DNA of 23,952 nucleotides from a virus, in IMG/VR virus record IMGVR_UViG_3300025630_000055, positions 1 to 23,952 of that record. The stretch is one strand, 5' to 3'. The position numbers were made by a program, and so were the translations under genes. The notes under the pieces are model-generated. The model was given only the letters and a program-made list of their open reading frames with translations, was not told where the DNA came from and ran no database searches. Numbering within the stretch: the stretch's first letter is position 1; each line of letters begins with the position of its first letter. Below, piece by piece: positions 15,131 through 21,146 of this stretch.

Positions 15131-15349
15131 TTAACCGGCGAGCGCCGGAGCTTTGCCCGCGCGGCCGCGCGGACGCCTGGCCGACGCGCCCGCGTCGGAT
15201 TTCGTCGGCGCCTCGTCGATCGAGCGACCCTCGACCTCGCCGGCCCTGGTCGAGCGCCGGGCGCTCTCCCGCGCCTCGGCGCGCGAGGCGATGACCGAGC
15301 CGCCGCCCTTGCGGACGATCGGCGTCGGCCGACCCGCTGTGTCTCTCAT
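15131..15349 (-). CDS. Small basic disordered protein between tail terminator and tail tube
   Basis: I do not recognise this gene. The product has 72 residues, rich in Ala, Arg, Ser, Gly and Glu, with no hydrophobic core: MRDTAGRPTPIVRKGGGSVI, then RAEARESARRSTRAGEVEGR. It reads as a disordered, mostly basic chain. ATG 15349 has a perfect AGGAGG six bases upstream, so I prefer it to ATG 15364, although the latter overlaps the previous stop (ATGA). A strong ribosome site argues that it is really made. It may be a minor tail or assembly factor, or a peptide that couples translation between its neighbours. Confidence 0.62.
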   Translation of the reverse strand: MRDTAGRPTPIVRKGGGSVIASRAEARESARRSTRAGEVEGRSIDEAPTKSDAGASARRPRGRAGKAPALAG

Positions 15350-15360
15350 TGCCGCCCTCC

Positions 15361-15822
15361 TCATGACGTTGCGTAAGGATCGAACTCCGCCGTCTGGTAG
15401 ACGACGACATATTCGAGCGTGAAAGCCGCAAACGCCCTTGCCTTGGCATGGCGGCCGATCTCCGGCGTCGTCATGGCGAGCTCTTTGACGTCCCAGGCGA
15501 ACCCGTCGACCGTGAGGCCGGCCGCATCCGGGCGCATGGCGAGGCGTATCCGCGCCGCGACCTCGGCGACCGCCGCACCCAGGAGAGCGCCGGTTGCCGC
15601 CGTCACGAACGCCTCGACCTCGAGGCCGAGCTCGCGGCTCAATCCGCCGCTGTCGCCGTCGACGACCTCCTCGCCGCCATCGAAGAGGACCAGCGCCGGG
15701 ACCTCGCCCTCCTCGATCGGCACGAACCGATTGCGCTCGAAGGCGTAGCCGAGGCCGGTCGCGACCGCCTCGATCCGGGTCGCGATCCTCGAGACGATCT
15801 CCTCACGGACAGGCGTCGGCAT
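15361..15822 (-). CDS. Tail terminator (gpU-like) protein
   Basis: A 153-residue protein, in the place where siphophages carry the tail terminator that caps the tube end next to the head. It begins with a helix (MPTPVREEIVSRIATRIEAV), then strands around VPALVLFDGGEEVV (about 40-54), the helix AAVAEVAARIRLAM (83-96) and C-terminal strands ending FAAFTLEYVVVYQT. Length and helix-strand order fit the gpU/minor tail protein family. Start ATG 15822 lies three bases after the previous stop. The other option is a tail completion protein; both roles are linked to the head-tail junction. Confidence 0.75.
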   Translation of the reverse strand: MPTPVREEIVSRIATRIEAVATGLGYAFERNRFVPIEEGEVPALVLFDGGEEVVDGDSGGLSRELGLEVEAFVTAATGALLGAAVAEVAARIRLAMRPDAAGLTVDGFAWDVKELAMTTPEIGRHAKARAFAAFTLEYVVVYQTAEFDPYATS

Positions 15823-15825
15823 GGT

Positions 15826-16443
15826 CTAGGCCCTTTCCAGCGTCTCGAGCTCGTCGATAAAGCGGCGATAGAACTCCTGGTCGGCCGAGCGGACGACCGC
15901 GTCGAATGAAAGCGAGCGCGCAATCCGGATACGCTTCACCAGGACCGCGACCAGGATCGAGCGGGTCCGGGTCTGGCGGACGATGTAGATCCGTTTTCCG
16001 TCCGAGCTCTTGACGAGCCGAACTCCCTTGTCCTCGGCCGTCACCCGGTAGCCGCGCGCTCGAGGCCCGCGCTTGCCGCGCTTCTCGATCGGCACATAGA
16101 GCCAGCCGCCGCGCGTCGGTTGCAGCGTCGCGCCCTCGACATACGGGAGGAGGTAGTCGACGAAGCCCGCGCCCCGCCCCCTCCCGAATTTCGAGAACAC
16201 CAGGCCCGCGCCCTTGAACGAGCCGTCGTCGTAGACCTTGGAACGGATCGCGTTCCCGATCCGGCGGCCGCCGCCGGAGACCTTGCCCGAGCCCGCGAAA
16301 CGCCGGTTGACCGCGTCGCGGGCGGCCAACTGGACCGACCGCGTCGTTTTGCCGATCGCGTTCCGGCGCGCCTTGGCGATCCGCTCGGCATCGGCCCGGA
16401 GGGTCGCCTCGAGGTTGCCGGAGAGTGCCGCCTCGAGCCTCAC
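15826..16443 (-). CDS. DUF6441-like phage tail or neck protein
   Basis: A 205-residue protein resembling DUF6441 phage proteins that lie between the head-tail joining gene and the tail terminator, where lambda-like phages carry gpZ/gp10-type neck proteins. It starts with RLEAALSGNLEATLRADAER, continues with a basic middle (AIGKTTRSVQLAARDAVNRR) and has GYRVTAEDKGVRLVKSSDG followed by a C-terminal helix ending RRFIDELETLERA. I chose GTG 16443, which overlaps the previous stop in a GTGA junction and matches the usual family start; an upstream ATG at 16470 would put 27 more bases into the preceding gene. Confidence 0.75.
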   Translation of the reverse strand: MRLEAALSGNLEATLRADAERIAKARRNAIGKTTRSVQLAARDAVNRRFAGSGKVSGGGRRIGNAIRSKVYDDGSFKGAGLVFSKFGRGRGAGFVDYLLPYVEGATLQPTRGGWLYVPIEKRGKRGPRARGYRVTAEDKGVRLVKSSDGKRIYIVRQTRTRSILVAVLVKRIRIARSLSFDAVVRSADQEFYRRFIDELETLERA

Positions 16444-16757
16444 GCCGAAACGCTCGCCTCGACCGTCCACACCGAGCGCGAGACGTCGAGGGTCGCCGAC
16501 TGGACGACCAGGACCTCGCCCTCGGCCGTGACCAGGTCGCCCCGGACCGGCTCGGCGACCTCGCTCCGGCGGACCACGAACACCCGCGTATCAGCGTTAA
16601 TCCCCAGGCTCCCGAGCTCGAGGGTCTCGACCGGGCGGTCGAGGATGATCGAGACGGTCGAGCCGCCGCCGCCGGCCGCCGGCGCGTAGGACGCCGAGAC
16701 CGCGAAGTCGTCGGCGGCGAACATGCCGGCCAGGTCGTCGGCGTTCTCGACCGCCAC
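16440..16757 (-). CDS. Head-tail joining protein (lambda gpFII-like)
   Basis: A 105-residue protein matching the phage attachment/FII pattern: an N-terminal helix (ENADDLAGMFAADDFAVSA), a Gly/Ala loop, and a beta core with VSIILDRPVETLELGSLG and NADTRVFVVRRSEV, ending WTVEASVSA. In lambda, gpFII closes the head and gives the tail its docking site. The start is GTG 16757, three bases after the stop of the small capsid-associated gene; the ribosome site (GAGGG) is weak, so coupling probably matters. It overlaps the next gene by GTGA. Confidence 0.8.
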   Translation of the reverse strand: MAVENADDLAGMFAADDFAVSASYAPAAGGGGSTVSIILDRPVETLELGSLGINADTRVFVVRRSEVAEPVRGDLVTAEGEVLVVQSATLDVSRSVWTVEASVSA

Positions 16758-16760
16758 CGA

Positions 16761-16967
16761 TCAGCCCTCGGAATTGTCGCCGGCCGGGCGCTCGCCCTTA
16801 CCGGCGGTCGGACGCTTGACCTTCTCGACATTGGCCCGCCCGCAGGCGACGAGCTCGGCCCCGAGGCCCTCCGGGACGCGGAAGGCGTCACCGACCGACA
16901 TGCTCTTACCGGCCACGCGGATACCGCGAGCCGCGTAGAGCTCGACCATCTTTGGCGCTTTCGCCAT
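16761..16967 (-). CDS. Small capsid-associated protein
   Basis: A 68-residue protein between the capsid and the gpFII-like gene. It starts MAKAPKMVELYAARGIRVAG and has GDAFRVPEGLGAELVACGRA, a small beta-then-helix pattern seen in short phage proteins near capsid genes. The last 20 residues are Lys, Gly and Glu-rich and probably flexible. ATG 16967 follows GGAGGAG about nine bases upstream. Its role is unknown; a head decoration or connector helper is plausible from position only. Confidence 0.7.
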   Translation of the reverse strand: MAKAPKMVELYAARGIRVAGKSMSVGDAFRVPEGLGAELVACGRANVEKVKRPTAGKGERPAGDNSEG

Positions 16968-17042
16968 CTGTCTGCACTCCTCCGATTAGGATTGTCTCTT
17001 GCCTGGGAACCGCCCGGCCGGGATGCACGTCCGAGGGATAGG

Positions 17043-17070
17043 CGGCCGGAGCGGTCGCCCGCTCCGGCCG
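17043..17070 (-). terminator. Hairpin after the capsid gene
   Basis: CGGCCGGAGCG (17043-17053) pairs exactly with CGCTCCGGCCG (17060-17070), an 11-pair stem with a six-base loop, eight bases after the capsid stop. No T tract follows on the minus strand, so a complete intrinsic terminator is unlikely. An attenuator or a structure that protects the 3' end of capsid mRNA is more likely. The rest of 16968-17077 has a second palindrome CCCGGCCGGG (17013-17022) and the ribosome site of the next gene. Confidence 0.5.
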
Positions 17071-17077
17071 GAGATCG

Positions 17078-19057
17078 TCAGGTCGTAAGCATGTCCTGCA
17101 TCGCCGAGAACGAGGCGACATGACGGGCGCCGACGTCGACGTCCTGGAAGGCGCGGACGACCAGGCCGCCGCGATCGCCGAGCGTGAACGGGTCCGTGGT
17201 CATGTCGACGACCCCCCACTCGCCAATTACCAGATCGGACCAGTTGCCGAAGATCGCCGCCGAGCACACCGCACCCGACGTGCCCTTGACGAGATTCGAC
17301 GGGACCTGGCTCGAGGCGTAGGCCGAATACCCGTTGACCTCGCCGACGCCCGGCATACCGGCCATGTTGCCCCACACCATGCGTTGATCGGTCCCGACAA
17401 CGGTCGTCTTAAGCTTGCCGCGCGCCGCCGGCGTCGTCAGGTACGCGAGCGTACCCTCGTCGGCATTGGCGACCGCGACGTCGGTCTCGAGCTCGACCAT
17501 ATGCGCATAGGTCGGCGCCGAGCCATTCGTACCGCCGGCAACGTCGCCGATGCCGGTCATGTTTAACAGGCCCTCCGGCTCGCCGCCGGAGCCCGCCCCG
17601 TTGATCGCCGCCGCGTCGATCGCCCGCGCGATGACCTCGACGAGATCGTTGCGGACCATCGCCTCGGCGTCCGGCGAGGACTGGATCAGCAGCCGCCGCG
17701 AGAGGTCGACCCGGCCGGCGACCGTGTTCGGCGAGAGCGTCAACTGTGCCGTCGTCGGCGTGCTCTCGGTCACGTCGGTTGCCTCGGTAGCGAGCCAGTA
17801 GGCGGTTGCACCGGCGGCGAGCTTGGGAATATCGACGTCGCCCACCAGGCCGGAGAGCACGCGGGCGCCGAGCCGGCGGACCATCATGCGCGACCGAAGC
17901 GCGTCGATGAACGAGCCGGCCAGGTGATCGGTCCCGACCATTTCGGCGCCGGTCCCGGCACCGCCGGCGGTCAGGTCACGCGAGGCGCCCGCCCCCGGCA
18001 GGACCCGGAAACCGGCCGACCGCATGACGTCGTATGGCAGGAAGAACCCGCGCGCCTCGCGGCCGGTCGAGCGGCGGATCTGGTCGGCGACCGCCTCGAT
18101 CGCGTCGCGCTCGAGCTCGGCCCCCCGCCAGTCCCGCGCGGCGTGCGCCCGGAGCGCCCGGAACAGCGAGAACGAAGCGACCTCACGGTCCGTCATGCCG
18201 ATCTGGCTCGCCGGGACCTCGATCTCGGCACCGTCGCCGAGCGCCTCGAGGAGCACGCCCCGGAAAGCCGCCAGGGTCTCGCCGCGCGCGATCGCCGCGT
18301 CGGCCAGGTCGCGGCGGTTGAGCCGCACGCCGAGGGCGAGGATCTCGCCGACCTCGGCATTGCGGGCGGCGATCGCGTCCGCGACCGAACGATCGCCGGC
18401 CGCCGCCGTGGTGGTGGTGGTAGTCGTGGTCTGCCCGGCCATCGCCGCGCCCTCCTCTCGGTTGCTGTCGTCGTCAGTCTCGGCGCCGGCGTCACCGGAG
18501 CCGCTAGTCTCGTCGGCCGGAAGCCCCAGGACGGGGACCTCCGGGACGCCCTGGTCGCCCGACCGCCCGATCCCGACCGTGACATCGGCCGGGACGGAGA
18601 CGATCGAGACCTCGATCGGCGACCACCGGGTCGCGCGATAGATCACCACCTCGTCGGCCTCGCTCTCGAGGCGGATTTCGTGGAAGCGGAAATTCAGCGA
18701 GACGCCGGTCCGGATACCGTCGACGACGTCGCGAAAGACCTCCTCGCCGAGCGGCGAGCGGGAGAACCTGGCGACCGCCCGGCCGACCCCGCCGGCGATC
18801 CTCACGCTCTCGATCCGGCCGATCTGGCGGGTCCGGTCATGGTCGAGGAGGAGCGGCAGGACCCCGCGCTCGAACCGCTCGAGATCGATTTCGCCGTCGC
18901 CGTGGCCGAGGATCACGAACTCGCCCGGCCAGTCCTCGACCGGCGTCTCGCTCGAGAACGCGAGCTCGACCGTCCGCGCCTCCTCCTCGATCGTCTCGCG
19001 CGTGAAACTCGCCGCGCGAGACCCGACTCCCGGAAGGGTCTGCCTAATGGTGCTCAT
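17078..19057 (-). CDS. Prohead protease-major capsid fusion (HK97 type)
   Basis: One 659-residue frame covers two virion proteins. Residues 1-165 are an HK97-like prohead protease: LLLDHDRTRQIGRI carries His73, TGVSLNF carries Ser120, and RWSPIEVSIVSVPAD carries Glu149, a plausible His-Ser-Glu set. Residues 165-222 are a low-complexity linker with eight consecutive Thr. About 225-300 resemble the helical delta/scaffold region (SVADAIAARNAEVGEILALG). The capsid body follows (about 330-659), with FLPYDVMRSAGFRVLPGAG, RMMVRRLGARV and GEPEGLLNM. The protease would cut the scaffold after assembly. The start ATG overlaps the portal stop (ATGA). An internal start at 18442 could make capsid alone. 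Protease and capsid are separate genes in HK97 itself; fusion occurs in some relatives. Confidence 0.9.
   Translation of the reverse strand: MSTIRQTLPGVGSRAASFTRETIEEEARTVELAFSSETPVEDWPGEFVILGHGDGEIDLERFERGVLPLLLDHDRTRQIGRIESVRIAGGVGRAVARFSRSPLGEEVFRDVVDGIRTGVSLNFRFHEIRLESEADEVVIYRATRWSPIEVSIVSVPADVTVGIGRSGDQGVPEVPVLGLPADETSGSGDAGAETDDDSNREEGAAMAGQTTTTTTTTAAAGDRSVADAIAARNAEVGEILALGVRLNRRDLADAAIARGETLAAFRGVLLEALGDGAEIEVPASQIGMTDREVASFSLFRALRAHAARDWRGAELERDAIEAVADQIRRSTGREARGFFLPYDVMRSAGFRVLPGAGASRDLTAGGAGTGAEMVGTDHLAGSFIDALRSRMMVRRLGARVLSGLVGDVDIPKLAAGATAYWLATEATDVTESTPTTAQLTLSPNTVAGRVDLSRRLLIQSSPDAEAMVRNDLVEVIARAIDAAAINGAGSGGEPEGLLNMTGIGDVAGGTNGSAPTYAHMVELETDVAVANADEGTLAYLTTPAARGKLKTTVVGTDQRMVWGNMAGMPGVGEVNGYSAYASSQVPSNLVKGTSGAVCSAAIFGNWSDLVIGEWGVVDMTTDPFTLGDRGGLVVRAFQDVDVGARHVASFSAMQDMLTT
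18442..18456 (-). promoter_or_regulatory. Internal ribosome site and ATG for capsid part
   Basis: Inside the fusion, AGGAGG (18451-18456 on the minus strand) stands eight bases before an in-frame ATG (18440-18442, Met206). This would give a 454-residue product that starts MAGQTTTTTT and lacks the protease. Position at the linker between domains argues that it is used. Many more capsid than protease copies are needed per head, which the second start would supply. Confidence 0.65.
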
Positions 19058-20604
19058 TGCCCTTTGTCCTCCTCAGTTGCGGCCGCGACCGCGACCAGGT
19101 CGACGGAGGCCGGCTGATATCGGCGCGGCCCGCCCTCCTCCTCGGCGAGCTCGGCGGCGATCTCGGCAAAGTCGGCGCCGCGCTCCTCGGCGACCCGTTG
19201 CCGCGAAGTGAGGCCGAGCTCGATCTCTTTCTCCTTAGCGGCGATCTCCTTGAGCGGGTCCACCCACGCCCAGCCTCGCGGCATGAACACCCGCGAGACG
19301 CGGGCGAGGTCCGCCGTCTTAAGCGGCAGGCGCCCCGCCAGGCTCGCGGCCTCGAGCCAGGCGCCGACCAGGTCGTCGAGGCCCTCGATAACGAGCGCCT
19401 GGAAATCCGCCCATTGGTCGCGGTCGCCGAGGACGCCTTGACGGATCGACGAGTAGTTGACGCCCTCGAGGTCGCCGGCAAACTCGGCATAGGAGACGCC
19501 GAGGCCGGCGGCCGCGCCGCGCAACATGGTTTTCGTGAACGCCGGATATTGCGACGTCGGGTGTTGCGGATCGAACGGAGTGAATTGCGCGCCATCCGGC
19601 AGGATGCCGAACTCGCCCGGCTGCACGCTGAAAACGAGGTCGCCGTCGCGGTTGCGAGCACCGGCCGCCGGCCCGCCCTCGCCCTCGAGATCGGCCTCCT
19701 CGCCGCCCCACTCCTCCGGCACGCCGCCGGTAAAGAAACCCATTTTCGACGCCGCCGTCCGGGCGGCCACGAGCTCGGCTTGTTCATACTCGCCGAACTG
19801 CCGCAGCCGCTTGCCGGTCGGATTAAACCAGGGAACCCCCCGGACCTGGCCCGGCTCCTCCTGGTCGAAGATATGGACGATCCCGGAGGCCGGGACCCGG
19901 ACCCGGCGGCGAACGCTCGCGGGCGCGACCGGCGCATCCGGATGCGCGACCAGCAGGTAATAAGCGACCGGCCGAGACCGACCGTCGATCTCCACCCCCA
20001 TAATCACCCGGTTCCCGTCCTCGAGCCGGCGCGTGTATTCAGCGTCAAGAAGGACCGGGTCGATCGGTTGTACAGCGAACCCCCACGGCCCGGCCTCGCG
20101 CCCGAAAACCTTGCGCGCGAGGAACTCACCGTCGCGGACCAGGCCGACGACGATCGCGCGTTGCAGCCCGCGCCAGGAGAGCAGGCCGTCGAGCGTGACG
20201 CCGCCGCCGGCGAGGCCGCGTTTCGACCAGGCCGCGAACTCGGCCGCCAGGACCGCGAGGACCTGGTCGTCGAGCCCGACGAACCGGGTCCGGATGCCGG
20301 CGCGGCCGAGCACGCCGGCGCGAACCCGTTTCAGGAAGCCGCGCGCATAGTCCTCGTTCCGCGCCAGGTCGCGCGAGCGCGCCTGCATCACCCGCAGGCC
20401 GTCTCGCAGGACCGCGTTCGGATCGCGGTTGACGGTCGTCCAATTAGCCCAGGCGTTCGAAGCACCCGCCATCTGGTAGGACCGCAGGCCGAGGCCGCGA
20501 CCGACCGCGACCGCCGGCGAGGTATTCAGGACCGCCGAGATCACCCGCGCGAGCACGCCGGGCCCCGACGCCTCCGGCCGGCGGCCGTTGCCCGCCCGCG
20601 CCAT
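19054..20604 (-). CDS. Portal protein, lambda family
   Basis: The 516-residue length and sequence fit the lambda gpB portal family. The portal is the twelve-fold ring at one capsid vertex through which DNA is packed and ejected. Recognisable parts are the start region SYQMAGASNAWANWTTVNRD, the helix ARNEDYARGFLKRVRAGVLG, GIVHIFDQEEPGQVRGVPWF (about 242-261), and LGVSYAEFAGDLEGVNYSSI, a highly typical portal motif near 370. The C-terminal 60 residues are Ala/Glu-rich. ATG 20604 forms a TAATG junction with the previous stop and the end overlaps the protease-capsid ATG (ATGA). I am confident of the family. Confidence 0.95.
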   Translation of the reverse strand: MARAGNGRRPEASGPGVLARVISAVLNTSPAVAVGRGLGLRSYQMAGASNAWANWTTVNRDPNAVLRDGLRVMQARSRDLARNEDYARGFLKRVRAGVLGRAGIRTRFVGLDDQVLAVLAAEFAAWSKRGLAGGGVTLDGLLSWRGLQRAIVVGLVRDGEFLARKVFGREAGPWGFAVQPIDPVLLDAEYTRRLEDGNRVIMGVEIDGRSRPVAYYLLVAHPDAPVAPASVRRRVRVPASGIVHIFDQEEPGQVRGVPWFNPTGKRLRQFGEYEQAELVAARTAASKMGFFTGGVPEEWGGEEADLEGEGGPAAGARNRDGDLVFSVQPGEFGILPDGAQFTPFDPQHPTSQYPAFTKTMLRGAAAGLGVSYAEFAGDLEGVNYSSIRQGVLGDRDQWADFQALVIEGLDDLVGAWLEAASLAGRLPLKTADLARVSRVFMPRGWAWVDPLKEIAAKEKEIELGLTSRQRVAEERGADFAEIAAELAEEEGGPRRYQPASVDLVAVAAATEEDKGQ

Positions 20605-21146
20605 TAGCCGAGCCTCGCCAGGATGCGGCGGCGACCGCCGAGACCGCGCCGCATCCGAGCGGCCGTTTCTTCGCCGTCGACCCGATCGCGATAGTAGTCG
20701 CGGAGTTTCAGGAGGTCGGCGATCGGCGTCCGAACCAGCTTGCGGCCGGCAAGCTCATAACTCTCCTGGTCCTTTGTCGCGCGGCCCTCGATCACCGCCT
20801 CGACCGCCTCGAGCGTGCGGCGCGCGTGCGAGCGGAGATCGGCCGCCGCCGCGACGTTCGGGTCGAGCCGGATATGACCGCGCGAAACCTCGTATCGCTC
20901 GGCCCCGCTCGCGACGGTCGCGACCCACTCGTAACCGCCGGCGACCCAGGACGCCGTCGTCGCGGCGGCCACCGTGACCAGGTGATCCGAGCCCGACGCG
21001 GCGGCGTCGAAGGTGTAGCGGTTGGCCGCGCTCAACAGGTTGTAAGTGAGGACCCAGGTCGGCGCCGGATAGTCGGCGAACGACCGCGAGAACGCGAGAG
21101 TATCGCCGGCGCGATGCCGGAGCGGCTCGATCGTCGGAACGGTCAT
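20604..21146 (-). CDS. gpW-like head-tail protein with extra N-terminal domain
   Basis: A 180-residue protein between terminase and portal, the lambda gpW position. Residues 100-180 resemble gpW-like adaptors: LRSHARRTLEAVEAVIEGRA, ATKDQESYELAGRKLVRTP, and IADLLKLRDYYRDRV. The N-terminal half (1-95) is beta-rich (LAFSRSFADYPAPTWVLTYN and similar), so the protein is longer than plain gpW. The combination is common in alphaproteobacterial and pseudomonad phages, usually annotated as hypothetical. It may connect the portal to later head-tail parts. ATG 21146 overlaps the terminase stop (ATGA). Confidence 0.78.
   Translation of the reverse strand: MTVPTIEPLRHRAGDTLAFSRSFADYPAPTWVLTYNLLSAANRYTFDAAASGSDHLVTVAAATTASWVAGGYEWVATVASGAERYEVSRGHIRLDPNVAAAADLRSHARRTLEAVEAVIEGRATKDQESYELAGRKLVRTPIADLLKLRDYYRDRVDGEETAARMRRGLGGRRRILARLG

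Noticed and set aside
19057-20607. A plus-strand open frame almost exactly coextensive with the portal gene
   Set aside because: Same cause as for the tape measure: the portal reading strand has recognisable portal motifs and junction overlaps, the other strand has neither.
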